A stretch of 46,529 nt of DNA from DASPWV01 sp046727855 (GTDB taxonomy: Bacteria; Acidobacteriota; Vicinamibacteria; Vicinamibacterales; UBA2999), in assembly GCA_046727855.1 (NCBI GenBank), contig JBKPDL010000140.1, positions 1-46,529 on the forward strand. The letters are read 5' to 3'. Shown in pieces: positions 1-8,889 of this stretch. The stretch's first letter is position 1. Each line of letters opens with the position of its first letter. The notes beneath the pieces were generated by a model. That model had not been told where the DNA came from. It saw only the letters and a list, made by a program, of their open reading frames with translations, and did not search any database. The position numbers were made by a program, and so were the translations under genes.

Positions 1-774
1 GCGCTCTTTGCGAGCATTGCGACGCCGCAGGTGCGCCTCACGCGTGATCCGAACACGTTTTTCTTTTTCCTCGATCACCTGGAAGACGAGCCGCCGTTCC
101 GGATGCAGGACGACACGACTTGGGACACGAATATGGAGCGCGGCATCTACTGGGGCTTGCGATTGATCGAGAAGGACGAGGAGATAGCAAAGGCCGGTGG
201 GGTGCTGCCGCCACCTGGCGGTCGCCGGCCTGAGCCATCAGGGTCAAGGAACGATTTGGCGGCACCCAAGCCCGGCCGCAATAACGCTGGTGTCGCCAGG
301 AAAAATGCCAGAGTCTTTGTTTTGGTTTCCGATGGACAAGCCTGGAGCGGCGATGTGGCCAAATCGATCGCCGCGGCACAGAATCGCGGCATTCCGATCT
401 TCGTGGTCGGCGTCGGCACCACGGCCGGCGGCGTCATTCCGGATCCGAATCCCGATCCCGCGCGCGCGATTCTCACATCCTCGCTCGATCGCTCGTCGCT
501 CAGCGTGATCGCCAACGCCGGCGGCGGCCGCTACTTCGAACTGGGCCGAGACGATGACCGGGATATCGCCAACGTGATCATCGACAGCACACGCCGGCGC
601 GCGAACACGGCGGGCATCAACGAGACTGTACAGGAGCTCTACTGGCGTGCGCTGCTCGCGGCTGCCGCCCTGATCGCGCTCGGAGTCCTTTTTCTGCGCG
701 ATCAAAGCGCCCTTGCGCTGCAACTAGGCGCGGCGGCGGGCGTGTTATTCCTCGTTATCACGTACGCCAAATAG
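1..774 (+). CDS. VWA domain-containing protein, 5' partial
   Basis: The reading frame is open from the left edge of the window, so the N-terminus is missing; 257 residues are visible. The central part (FVLVSDGQAWSGD, then FVVGVGTTAGGVIP) matches the second half of a von Willebrand factor A domain of the Bat/YfbK type, in which short-lived secondary structure repeats alternate with predicted strands. The C-terminus holds two hydrophobic segments (LYWRALLAAAALIALGVLFL and a last one ending VLFLVITYAK), so the protein is probably anchored in the inner membrane with the VWA domain outside the bilayer, as in BatA/BatB. A Pro/Gly-rich insert lies between residues about 65 and 90. The partner genes usual for Bat proteins (MoxR ATPase, DUF58) would lie to the left, outside the window. 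The VWA call is firm; the Bat-like role is inference. Confidence 0.8.
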   Translation, partial: ALFASIATPQVRLTRDPNTFFFFLDHLEDEPPFRMQDDTTWDTNMERGIYWGLRLIEKDEEIAKAGGVLPPPGGRRPEPSGSRNDLAAPKPGRNNAGVARKNARVFVLVSDGQAWSGDVAKSIAAAQNRGIPIFVVGVGTTAGGVIPDPNPDPARAILTSSLDRSSLSVIANAGGGRYFELGRDDDRDIANVIIDSTRRRANTAGINETVQELYWRALLAAAALIALGVLFLRDQSALALQLGAAAGVLFLVITYAK

Positions 775-790
775 ATCGCGAGCCGAGCGA

Positions 791-3700
791 TTACGGCTTG
801 GCCGGGTCCGCGGGCGCCGGCTTCGCGTTTGGATCCACGTCCGCGATCTTTTCGCGTTTCAAGGCAGCGTTCAGCCGCGGCAGCTCCGTCTTCAGCGTCG
901 CATCCATCTTCTGCAACTGGGCGTCTAACGCTTTGGAGAGCTCGTCGAACACCTCGTAGGTTTGATCCGTCGGGCGGTTGTCGCTGCTCTCGATCACGCC
1001 CATGAGCGCCGCGATCTTGTTGTTCAACTTGATCGGGTAGTTGAGCGGATCCTGGCTGCTGCGATTGCGGACCTGATAGACCTCGTCTTCGACGAGCGTG
1101 AGCGGCTTCATGAGGCGATCTGCCAGCGTCTGGATCTCCGATTTGCGCCGGGCAGAGACCTTCTCCATCGCCTTGGTGACCTGATCGCGGATCGCGCGGA
1201 TCTTGATTACCGCCGTGTTGGCCTCACTGACTTTGTCGCGCACTCGTGAGGACAACGTGAACTGCTCCTGCAGATATGCCTCAGTGATGCCGTCGTTGAG
1301 CAGTCGCGGATCGATGCCGATCGCAAAATCGCGCGACTCCGTTTGACCGTTAGCGGTGATCCGCACAGCGTACTTCCCCGGCGGTGACGCAGGTCCGCGC
1401 CGCGGGTTGCCGGCCCACATGATCATCCCCGGAAAAACGACCGCGCCCTCCTGTCGCAAATCCCAGGTGAACCGATTCGTGCCCTTCTTGACCCCGACAC
1501 GCGGCGGCGGCGGGTCGCCGAACCCGCCGCCTCTTTGGCCCTCTCCTGATGCCGGTTGCTGCGCGTCCTTGGCGGTGCCGGTGAAGGATCGAAGCACCTT
1601 GCCATCACCGAGGATCTCAATCTTCACTTCGTCCGCGTCTTTGCCAAGGTAGTAATCAAACCGGACGTTGTCGTCGAGTCCGCGCAGCGGGTTGGTCGGT
1701 TCGAAGATGTGCAGCGCGTCGGTCGTGATGACGGCGTTGGCCTGCCGCAGCACGTTGATATCGTCGAGAATGTAGAAGCCGCGGCCGTGTGTGCCGATCA
1801 CGAGGTCGCGTTCTTCGGACACGATGCCGTGAACTGGCGTCACCGGAAGATTCAACTGCAGCGACTGCCACGACGCGCCGTCGTTGAACGAGACGTAAAT
1901 CCCCAGTTCGGTCCCGACGTAGAGCAAGCCGCGGCGCTTTTTGTCTTCGCGGATCGTGCGCGCAAAGTCGTTACCGGGAATGCCGTTGACGATCTTCGTC
2001 CAGCTTTTGCCGAAATCAGCGGTCTTGTACACATACGGCGCACGATCGCCCATCTGGTAACGATTCGCGGCGAGATAGGCAACGCCGTTCTGGTGCGGCG
2101 AGGCTTCGATCAAACTGATCCGCGAAAACTCCGGTAGGTCGGGCGGCGTCACCCTCTCCCACGTCTTGCCGCCGTCGCGCGTGACATGCACCCACCCGTC
2201 GTCCGAGCCGGTCCAGATCGTGTTGATGTCCTGGCGTGACGGCGCGATGGTGAACACAACAGCGTAGGTTTCGACGCCGGTTTGATCTTTTGTGATTGGC
2301 CCGCCGGACGCCTGCATCGTTTTGGGATCAGACCTCGTGAGGTTCGGGCTGATGCGCTCCCACTTCTGACCGCCTGTCGTCGTGCGCCAGACGTGTTGCG
2401 AGGACGCGTACAGCACTTTCGGATCGATCGGAGAGAACACGATCGGATACGTCCACTGGAAGCGCTCCTTGATGTCGATTGAGGAGTACCCCATCGGGTT
2501 GTTCGGGTAGATATTCACAGCGCGCCGTTGACCGGTCTCGCGATCGAGACGGCTCAGATAGCCGCCGTAGCTTCCGGCGTAGAACACGTTGAGATCGAGC
2601 GGGTCGGGCGCGATGTAGCCGCTCTCGCCGCCGCCGACGTCGTAGAAAATCGGCGGCACGCTGCCCTCGCCGCCATCGCCGGTCTCTTCGCTGCCCACAC
2701 ACGCCGTACTGTTGTCCTGTTGCGCGCCGCAAACGTGATACGTCACGTGCCTGGTGGTGAAGACGTTGTAGAACTGGCCCGTGGCGTAATCCTGTGACGA
2801 CCACGTCTGGCCGGCGTTGACCGATACGTTCGCGCCGCCATCGTTGGCTTCGATCATCCGTTTGTTGTCGTTGGGCGCAATCCACATGTCGTGATTGTCG
2901 CCGTGCGGCGGCCGCAGCTGAGTGGGGAACGTCTTACCGCCGTCGGTGGATTTGAAGAAGTTGACGTTGAGTACGTAGACAGTGTCTTTCTCGATCGGAT
3001 CGGCGTAGATGTGAGTGTAATAAAACGCGCGTTGACGAAGATTGCGATCCTCGTTTGTCCGCTTCCACGTCGCGCCTGCATCGTCGGACACGAACACGCC
3101 GCCGTTCTCGTTTTCCACAATCGCGTAGACGCGGTTGCCGTCTGCGCCTGAGACGGAGACGCCGGCTTTTCCCCAGAGACCGGTGGGCAGGCCGGGATTC
3201 CGCGTGAGCTCGCTCCACGTCGTGCCGCCATCCGTAGACTTGAACATGCCGCCGCCAGGCCCACCGCTCTCCATCGACCACGGCGTGCGGTAGACCTCCC
3301 AGAACGTCGCGTAGAGGACGTCCGGATTCTTGGGATCGATCGCAAGATCGACGGCGCCGCTTCGAGCGTTCCGGAACAGCACGCGGTCCCATGTCTTGCC
3401 GCCGTCCTTACTGCGGTAGACGCCGCGTTCGTCGTTGGGTTCGTACGCATGTCCCAACGCCGCAACAATCACGATGTCGGGATTGGTTGGATGGATCCGG
3501 ATTTTGCTGATGATTTGCGTGTTCTCGAGTCCGGCGTGCACCCAGGACTTGCCAGCATCAGTGGTCTTGTAGACACCGTCGCCCTGAATGATGTTGCCGC
3601 GAAAGCACGACTCGCCCATGCCGGCGAAGACGATGTCTGGATTCGAGGGCGCAATCGCAATGGCGCCAACAGACGACGTTTTGAGCTGCTGGTCGCCGGT

Positions 3701-3949
3701 CGGGCTCCAGGTATGGCCAAAGTCGGTGCTCTTCCACACTCCCCCGCCAGTCGCGCCGAAGTAATACTCGTTGGGCCGTACGGCGCTGCCGGCTGCCGCG
3801 ATCGACCGTCCACCTCGCGCCGGGCCGACGCTGCGCCAGCGCATGCCCGCATACAAACTGTCGTCGACTGTGGGGTTCGTCTGTGCGTTCAAACTGACCA
3901 GTAGCGCGACCGTAAGGATCGGCGCCGCAAACCTCAGCATCTGCGTCAT
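791..3949 (-). CDS. Secreted Asp-box (VPS10/sortilin-like) beta-propeller protein
   Basis: Large exported protein of about 1052 residues. It begins with a signal peptide (MTQMLRFAAPILTVALLVSL, then NAQ). At least ten Asp-box/BNR motifs of the form S/T-x-D-x-G-x-T-W recur along residues 60-700 (KSTDFGHTW, KTTDAGKSW, RSKDGGKTW, KSTDGGTTW, VTRDGGKTW, KTADFGKSW and others), which is the signature of sialidase-like and sortilin-like propellers; two propellers are likely. A segment around residues 780-900 looks like a beta-sandwich carrying the proline- and glycine-rich DPPPPRVGVKKG stretch, and the last 150 residues are helical and charged. No sialidase catalytic arginine triad was recognised, so enzymatic activity should not be assumed. 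An upstream TTG (3958) would add three residues; I prefer the ATG. It is convergent with the VWA gene, with 16 bases between stops. Confidence 0.85.
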   Translation of the reverse strand: MTQMLRFAAPILTVALLVSLNAQTNPTVDDSLYAGMRWRSVGPARGGRSIAAAGSAVRPNEYYFGATGGGVWKSTDFGHTWSPTGDQQLKTSSVGAIAIAPSNPDIVFAGMGESCFRGNIIQGDGVYKTTDAGKSWVHAGLENTQIISKIRIHPTNPDIVIVAALGHAYEPNDERGVYRSKDGGKTWDRVLFRNARSGAVDLAIDPKNPDVLYATFWEVYRTPWSMESGGPGGGMFKSTDGGTTWSELTRNPGLPTGLWGKAGVSVSGADGNRVYAIVENENGGVFVSDDAGATWKRTNEDRNLRQRAFYYTHIYADPIEKDTVYVLNVNFFKSTDGGKTFPTQLRPPHGDNHDMWIAPNDNKRMIEANDGGANVSVNAGQTWSSQDYATGQFYNVFTTRHVTYHVCGAQQDNSTACVGSEETGDGGEGSVPPIFYDVGGGESGYIAPDPLDLNVFYAGSYGGYLSRLDRETGQRRAVNIYPNNPMGYSSIDIKERFQWTYPIVFSPIDPKVLYASSQHVWRTTTGGQKWERISPNLTRSDPKTMQASGGPITKDQTGVETYAVVFTIAPSRQDINTIWTGSDDGWVHVTRDGGKTWERVTPPDLPEFSRISLIEASPHQNGVAYLAANRYQMGDRAPYVYKTADFGKSWTKIVNGIPGNDFARTIREDKKRRGLLYVGTELGIYVSFNDGASWQSLQLNLPVTPVHGIVSEERDLVIGTHGRGFYILDDINVLRQANAVITTDALHIFEPTNPLRGLDDNVRFDYYLGKDADEVKIEILGDGKVLRSFTGTAKDAQQPASGEGQRGGGFGDPPPPRVGVKKGTNRFTWDLRQEGAVVFPGMIMWAGNPRRGPASPPGKYAVRITANGQTESRDFAIGIDPRLLNDGITEAYLQEQFTLSSRVRDKVSEANTAVIKIRAIRDQVTKAMEKVSARRKSEIQTLADRLMKPLTLVEDEVYQVRNRSSQDPLNYPIKLNNKIAALMGVIESSDNRPTDQTYEVFDELSKALDAQLQKMDATLKTELPRLNAALKREKIADVDPNAKPAPADPAKP

Positions 3950-4020
3950 AAGCGCCAAGAATACCCCGAGGGCACTGCGTTTGCAGCGGCGGCGCTGCTC
4001 ATGGTCGAATCGGATACGAC

Positions 4021-4464
4021 TTATTGCGTTCCTTTGTTGGGGGCAGTGCCTGCGTGTGTTGCGACCTGCGAGGCAACACCCAACTCGTGGATCAGGAGCG
4101 CATCGCCGAGCAACGTCGCGTCCTGCATCACCTTCTCGGTGTAGAGGCCACGGCAGCCGTCGCCGCAGGCGCGCAGCGTGTCATCCACGATCGCGCGCAG
4201 GCGCTCTGGTGTTGCCTGCCGCAGCGCGAGCGCCGAAGCACGCGCTCGGTCGATCGCGGCGGCATCGACCGACTCGTCGGCAAGCAACTGCTTTTCGAGC
4301 GTCTGGACGTACTGGGACGTCCCGGGCACCGGTTGCGACGCAAACGGCGGGAAGAGAATCATCGATGCGGCGGTGGCAATGCCGAAGAACGCTACCAGCC
4401 GCGGATGGCCCGCGAGCAGGTGCAGGATCGATGAACCGCCAAGAAGCATTGAGGGGAGATACAC
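4021..4464 (-). CDS. Small membrane protein of unknown function
   Basis: Not recognised. 147 residues with a hydrophobic N-terminal third (LGGSSILHLLAGHPRLVAFFGIATAASMILFPPF, split here by charged residues) and a soluble C-terminal helical part with many Ala, Arg and Asp and two cysteines (ACGDGC, about residue 108). The start is a GTG preceded by GGAGAG at eight bases; an ATG five codons further in has no ribosome site. It is the last gene of a minus-strand set with the duplicated-module protein and the GT2 glycosyltransferase, only 30 bases downstream of the former, so a role in the same envelope process is plausible but not shown. Confidence 0.55.
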   Translation of the reverse strand: MYLPSMLLGGSSILHLLAGHPRLVAFFGIATAASMILFPPFASQPVPGTSQYVQTLEKQLLADESVDAAAIDRARASALALRQATPERLRAIVDDTLRACGDGCRGLYTEKVMQDATLLGDALLIHELGVASQVATHAGTAPNKGTQ

Positions 4465-4494
4465 GGATCGCTCTCCAGTTAGAAACTGCGTTTC

Positions 4495-5283
4495 TCAGTG
4501 AACCACGTGAGGGGTCCACCCCATCCAGAAGTTGACGAACACAACAGGCGACACATGCGTCGCCCCGCTTTTCCATTCACGCACTGCGCGCTGCGCCACA
4601 CCGAAATCGACGACAGCGTCCTTGATATTGCGCGCGAACTTGACGCCGCCATCCACGAAGCCGCGGTTGTTCCAGTTGTAGCCTTTCGTATCCACCACCC
4701 CTGTTGCCGCGGCGAAGGGCACCATCGCATTTCCCCAGACTCTCCACACAGTGATGCCCTGGTCCACGTGCGCCGTGGTGATCCAGTTGTCCTTTTCGCG
4801 TGGTATCGAAACGCCCGACGTCGCCCAGAGGCGGCCGGGAGCCTTTCGCAGCCGCGTCGGCGGCTGCCAGCCTTTCCAGAACGTCACGTAAACAGCCGGC
4901 ATGACCCCGTCGATCTCGGCATCGCGTACATCGCCGGCAACCCCAACTGCTGCCTGAAGCACGCTTGCAGAACCGGCGACGACGAACTTCACACCGGTGA
5001 CGTAGGGAGTGGTGTTGTTCCAGCTGTAGCCCTTGGTATCCGCGCGAACCGTCAAGTCAACGAATCCGACCAGCGACAGCGGTCCGCGGCGCCACGCTCG
5101 AACGCCCTGCTCCACCACCACGGCGCCCAACACGTTGCCCGGTTCGAGCGAACCCACGGTGCCGAAGGTCCCGTTGATCGAGCCGGGCAGAAGCAGCTCT
5201 TTGGGCGCGCTGAGATCCTGAGCGGCCGCCGTCACCGAGACCGCCATTAAACCGAGCAGTGAGATCACCAGAGATCTACGCAT
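4495..5283 (-). CDS. Secreted protein made of two copies of one beta-rich module
   Basis: 262 residues with a clear signal peptide (MRRSLVISLLGLMAVSVTAAAQ). The mature part is an internal duplication: the first copy has VEQGVRAW, DTKGYSWNN, GVKF and VTFWKGW; the second has VDQGITVW, DTKGYNWNN, GVKF and VNFWMGW, in the same order and at similar spacing, about 115 residues apart. Alternating hydrophobic/polar strands and aromatic strand ends suggest an outer-membrane or periplasmic beta structure. Its ATG overlaps the stop of the upstream GT2 gene by eight bases, so the two are translationally coupled. In Escherichia coli the N4 receptor pairs a GT2 enzyme (NfrB) with an outer-membrane protein (NfrA); a comparable partnership is my inference. 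Function unknown. Confidence 0.75.
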   Translation of the reverse strand: MRRSLVISLLGLMAVSVTAAAQDLSAPKELLLPGSINGTFGTVGSLEPGNVLGAVVVEQGVRAWRRGPLSLVGFVDLTVRADTKGYSWNNTTPYVTGVKFVVAGSASVLQAAVGVAGDVRDAEIDGVMPAVYVTFWKGWQPPTRLRKAPGRLWATSGVSIPREKDNWITTAHVDQGITVWRVWGNAMVPFAAATGVVDTKGYNWNNRGFVDGGVKFARNIKDAVVDFGVAQRAVREWKSGATHVSPVVFVNFWMGWTPHVVH

Positions 5284-6364
5284 TCAAGTTCTCCAAGGTC
5301 GCTCCCGAGTACCTCTCGACGCTAAACCAATCAAGAGCGCGCTCGTTGCGCACAACTTCGAGCCAGAACGTTCGCAACAACACGCCGCAATTGACGAAGC
5401 GGAGAAACGGGAAGAGCACGATAGTGGCGAGAATGTCCGCGCGCTTCAGTGCCACGGCGCAGGCAAGGGAAAACGCCGCGACCATCGAGAGATCGATCGC
5501 GAACCACGTCATCACCGCCGTCGGCCAGAGCATCGCGAGGATCGGGAAAGATACCGTCACTAGCGAGAAAACCAGGCCTTCGCCGAGCAGCATCGCGAAC
5601 TCGGCATCGATGCGCTGCCTGCCAAAGGGCACGCGCCGGAGGCGCACGACCTGCCAGGTGCCGCGATACCAACGCGTGAGCTGACCGATATATTCACGCA
5701 GCGTCCGCGGATCCTGTGTGTAGGCGATTGCGTGGCGGGTATAGGCGACACGACCGAGCTTCCGTCGATGGATCTGCACCGTCAGGTCCATGTCCTCGAC
5801 CAGCGTGCGTGCATCCCAGTCGAGCTGATCGAGGATGCGCGTCCGATAAACGGACGCACAGCCCGGGGCCACCGTGATGACGCCGAGCGCATTCTGTCCT
5901 TCGCGATACAGCCGGTGCGTCACGGCATATTCGTAGGCGCGGCAGGCGGTCAACCAGTTATGCCGCTCGCTGTGCGGCGCGCCGCACACGAGCACGGCGT
6001 TGTCGTCGCGAGCGAAGCAGCTGAAAATCTCCGCGAAGTAGCCGGGCGCGACGTGGCTGTCGGCATCGAGGATGGCAAGATACTCATACCGCGCCGCGAG
6101 ATTGAACCGGCAAACCGCGTTGCGAATACCACCGAGCTTGCCGCGTTGCGGCTCGTTCACCAGGACGTTGATACCGGCGAATTGACGCGCAACCGCAGCC
6201 GTGCCGTCTGCAGACGCGTCGTCGACAACGTAGATATGCCGCGCCGGGATGCCCGCGTTGATTACACTTTGGATGCAACGACCAACGAGGAGCGCTTCGT
6301 TGAACGCAGGAATCACGACACAAAATTGGTCAAAGTCCGGCGTTCGGAAGTTCCTTGTTGTCAT
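5276..6364 (-). CDS. Processive family 2 glycosyltransferase, membrane-bound
   Basis: 362 residues. The GT-A catalytic domain comes first: VVIPAFNE, then VDDAS (D48/D49), DADSH (metal-binding DxD, D100/D102), EDMD (catalytic E190-D191) and QLTRW (Q228-R231-W232). The last motif is the Q-x-x-R-W signature of processive synthases such as BcsA, HasA and PgaC. Three hydrophobic segments follow at about residues 255-345, with no N-terminal membrane segment. It therefore probably polymerises or adds sugar to an extracytoplasmic glycan at the inner membrane; the sugar cannot be read from the sequence. No PilZ domain is present, so direct c-di-GMP control is not indicated. It is coupled to the duplicated-module protein by an eight-base overlap. 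No good Shine-Dalgarno sequence is seen. Confidence 0.88.
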   Translation of the reverse strand: MTTRNFRTPDFDQFCVVIPAFNEALLVGRCIQSVINAGIPARHIYVVDDASADGTAAVARQFAGINVLVNEPQRGKLGGIRNAVCRFNLAARYEYLAILDADSHVAPGYFAEIFSCFARDDNAVLVCGAPHSERHNWLTACRAYEYAVTHRLYREGQNALGVITVAPGCASVYRTRILDQLDWDARTLVEDMDLTVQIHRRKLGRVAYTRHAIAYTQDPRTLREYIGQLTRWYRGTWQVVRLRRVPFGRQRIDAEFAMLLGEGLVFSLVTVSFPILAMLWPTAVMTWFAIDLSMVAAFSLACAVALKRADILATIVLFPFLRFVNCGVLLRTFWLEVVRNERALDWFSVERYSGATLENLNA

Positions 6365-6604
6365 ACGCTGTCACACTGAGCAAGTTAAAGGCCGCGCGAT
6401 CGTCTTTACACCTTGGCGCAGCACTGCGCAGTTCGACGCAGTCACAGCCGCACTGTTTACAAATCTGAAAGCCATGTACCGCTTTGTGTAAGGATGAAGG
6501 TCGCCGTCTCGAGTGACTTTTCAAACGTGCTCCGCTTCGCCACAGTCAGGCCGTTAGGTGTCGCCAGATCACATCGCGACATCGCGCCATAATGCGGGCG
6601 GCCG

Positions 6605-7579
6605 TTAGCTTTTTCTCAGTGCGAGCAGGATCAGCCCGATCGAATTCCAGATCAGTATCCGGATTCGCCTGACGAGCGCGAGTGCGACGCCCACGGTCGG
6701 ATCCAGAGCGAGCGCGCGTGCGACGATCGCCGTGCCCGCTTCATCAACACCAAGCCGGTACGGCACGAACTTGAAGACGACGACAATGAACCGGCCTGTC
6801 GCTTCGAGGACGAACGCCTGCAGAAGCGTCGCATTGGAAACGAGCCGCAATACCAGAAATACTTCCGCGACCGCGCCGATGTGAAAGAGCGCTTCCCACA
6901 CGAATACGCGTACGATGCGACCCGCCGGCCACATCAGAAACGCGTAAAAGTGCACCTCGATCTGGCGCAAGCGATCGATCGACGTCACTTCCCTACCGGT
7001 CAGACGCGCCACGACGCCTGCCATGCGCGTCAGAATCGCAGGGCGCTGCCGCATCGCCCAGACCCCCATCAGCCCCACGACAAAAACGCCGGCGAGCGCG
7101 GCCTGAACGGCCACCCGTAAAGCTGCCGGCATACTGGTCGCGGCTAAGAAGCCAATCGCACCCAGCGCGATCATCGCCAGAACCGAGACGGTGTAAAACG
7201 TGTTCTCGGCGGCAACCGATGCCACAGCCGTGACGGTGGAGACGCGGTTCTTGACGATGAGCACCTTCGCGGGTTCGCTTGCGAGCAAACCGAGCGGTGT
7301 CAGGTTTCCAAGCGCATCGCCCACAAGCGTGGCTGCAAACGCATCGCGAACGCGAAGCCGTTCCGGTCGAGCGCAAACCGTCCACGCCGCGGATCGCGCC
7401 GCGAACCGCAGACCGCCGAGCGCGAGAATCGCTGCGTACCACCAGCCAATGGCGGTCACGCTGCTCTGCACATCCGCCCAGCCCACTCGCCGGACGGTGA
7501 TGACCAGGAGCGCGCCGCCCGCGAGCGCGAAGAAGATGTTGAGTGCTGTCGCTCGCGCGCTTGCCGGGTTGGGAGCCAT
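6605..7579 (-). CDS. Lysylphosphatidylglycerol synthase TM-region / flippase-like membrane protein
   Basis: 324 residues with about seven or eight hydrophobic segments. The pattern GLRFAARSAAWTVCARPERLRVRDAFAAT, written here as GLRFAARSAAW and ERLRVRDAF, followed by GNLTPLGLLASEPAK (about residues 90-105) and a late GVDEAG segment, fits the UPF0104/MprF flippase-type family (PF03706), which lacks the lysyl-transfer domain of true MprF. Members are often encoded beside glycosyltransferases and are thought to move lipid-linked intermediates; the enzyme next door is a GT2 on the same strand, 240 bases away. The substrate is unknown. The 240-base gap (6365-6604) shows no recognisable signal. Confidence 0.82.
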   Translation of the reverse strand: MAPNPASARATALNIFFALAGGALLVITVRRVGWADVQSSVTAIGWWYAAILALGGLRFAARSAAWTVCARPERLRVRDAFAATLVGDALGNLTPLGLLASEPAKVLIVKNRVSTVTAVASVAAENTFYTVSVLAMIALGAIGFLAATSMPAALRVAVQAALAGVFVVGLMGVWAMRQRPAILTRMAGVVARLTGREVTSIDRLRQIEVHFYAFLMWPAGRIVRVFVWEALFHIGAVAEVFLVLRLVSNATLLQAFVLEATGRFIVVVFKFVPYRLGVDEAGTAIVARALALDPTVGVALALVRRIRILIWNSIGLILLALRKS

Positions 7580-7836
7580 CGAGGGACTTCAGTTTATCCG
7601 CGTCGTGGGTGTGCGTCTTTCATGGCCACGAGAGGGTCGCAGGATTTGGGCGTGAAGAGCGGTTTCGGCGATCAGGGCGATCGAGTCACCGGTAGCCGAC
7701 GGCGATCAACCGGATCGCGAGGCGCAGGCGCGAGCGGCGCGAAGCGATCGTCAACGACGCGGCGCACCACCAAGGGAGCATCGAAGCGCACAACGGAGCG
7801 ATCGCGTCGAGGGGGATCGGCCCGCATGAAAAGATA

Positions 7837-7995
7837 AGTTCCGAAGTTCAAAACGTTCCGAGGTTCGAAGGTTCGAACGTTCCGAAACTCCAACGTTCGG
7901 CGTCCGGGTTCACACTTGGTGGTGGACCGGCACCTTGGAGCCTCTGCAGACGCTCGGAACTCCAGACCCGCGGAACTCCGAACCGCGGAACCCGG
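7837..7995. repeat. Intergenic array of GTTCC/GGAAC motifs in opposing arms
   Basis: About 160 bases of short degenerate repeats. The left part repeats GTTCCGA, GTTCGAA and GTTCGAAC several times at irregular 8-17 base steps; the right part carries the reverse complement as CGGAACTCC, CGGAACCC and GGGAAC. The array ends at the stop codon of the M48 gene. It shares its core with the larger array at 26256-26630. The remaining gene-free DNA at 7580-7836 holds only a short Arg/Ser/Thr-rich open frame that I do not accept as a gene. Confidence 0.7.
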
Positions 7996-8808
7996 TTACC
8001 GGGAACGAGTGAGGCGCGACTGCATGCGATGAAATGCGTCGGAGTCGCGGCGCCCGCCTGCGAGGCGATTCGCTTCCTGCTGCAGGCGCGTTATTCGGTC
8101 GCCCGGCGCAGGATGCGATGCAAAGAATGTCTGGACGGAGCCCGGATCGCGGCCTTGTCGTGCGCGCAGCACCTGCAAGAACTCCACCATCCCGCGCGGA
8201 TCGTACCCCGCCCGCTTCATATAGGTGAGCCCCTTGAGGTCAGCCTCGCGCTCGTCGTCTCTACTGAACTTCATCATCACCGACTGCGCCGCGACGCCTG
8301 CACCGATCTGCGCGATCTGTGCGCCGGCGCCACCGCCCAGCAGCGCGCCGAGCAGGCCGAGCCCCGCATTTGCAAACGTTCCCTTGGTGATTTGGTCGGC
8401 AGCATGCCGGTTGGCGATGTGCGCGATTTCATGCGCGAGCACACCCGCGAGCTGCGACTCGGTCTGCGCCGCCTCGATTGCTCCGCGATGAACCCAGATT
8501 GGCCCGCCGGGTAGCGCAAACGCGTTGATGTCGCGCCTGTTCGCGACGTCGAAGCTATACGGATAGCGCGGGCCATCGGCGCGCGCCGCAATGCGCCGGC
8601 CGAGACCCTCGACGTAGGCGGAGACGGTGCTGTCTCGCAATTCAGGCACCTGACGCCGCACTTCCTGCTGCGCCTGCCGGCCCAATGCGATTTCGTCGTT
8701 CACGGAGATCAGCCGCAGCGCGCCGATCGCCGAAGATGCCCACAATGTGAGCGCGAGTGTGATCAGAGCTTTCTTGCGGAACATGCCTCGCATTCGATCA
8801 AGGCACAT
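7996..8808 (-). CDS. M48 family zinc metalloprotease, exported
   Basis: Up to 270 residues. A short cytoplasmic head and a hydrophobic stretch (ALITLALTLWASSAIGA) export or anchor the protein, followed by a complete M48 peptidase domain: HEIAH (H126 and H130 bind zinc, E127 is the catalytic base) and DDEREAD (E186 is the third ligand). A Gly-rich hydrophobic loop (GLGLLGALLGGGAGAQIAQI) sits between them, as in BepA/LoiP-type proteases. The C-terminal TPR domain of BepA is absent, so the protein is closer to LoiP/YcaL-like periplasmic M48B enzymes that act in outer-membrane quality control. Three in-frame ATGs (8808, 8793, 8784) are possible; none has a strong ribosome site, and 8784 would give the most typical signal peptide. 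Confidence 0.88.
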   Translation of the reverse strand: MCLDRMRGMFRKKALITLALTLWASSAIGALRLISVNDEIALGRQAQQEVRRQVPELRDSTVSAYVEGLGRRIAARADGPRYPYSFDVANRRDINAFALPGGPIWVHRGAIEAAQTESQLAGVLAHEIAHIANRHAADQITKGTFANAGLGLLGALLGGGAGAQIAQIGAGVAAQSVMMKFSRDDEREADLKGLTYMKRAGYDPRGMVEFLQVLRARQGRDPGSVQTFFASHPAPGDRITRLQQEANRLAGGRRDSDAFHRMQSRLTRSR

Positions 8809-8889
8809 GCCAGCGAAGGCGTTGCGAAACTGATGGGGAAACGGGGTCGAAAAACGGGACTGTCCGCTAATCGAGCCAGCCGGCGTCCA

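Noticed and set aside
7622..7837. 71-codon Arg/Ser/Thr-rich frame (histone-like at first sight)
   Set aside because: No ribosome site, low complexity, ends in the repeat array; could be chance in GC-rich DNA.
7837..7995. Possible CRISPR array
   Set aside because: Units are irregular in length and degenerate, with no constant spacers and no cas genes.
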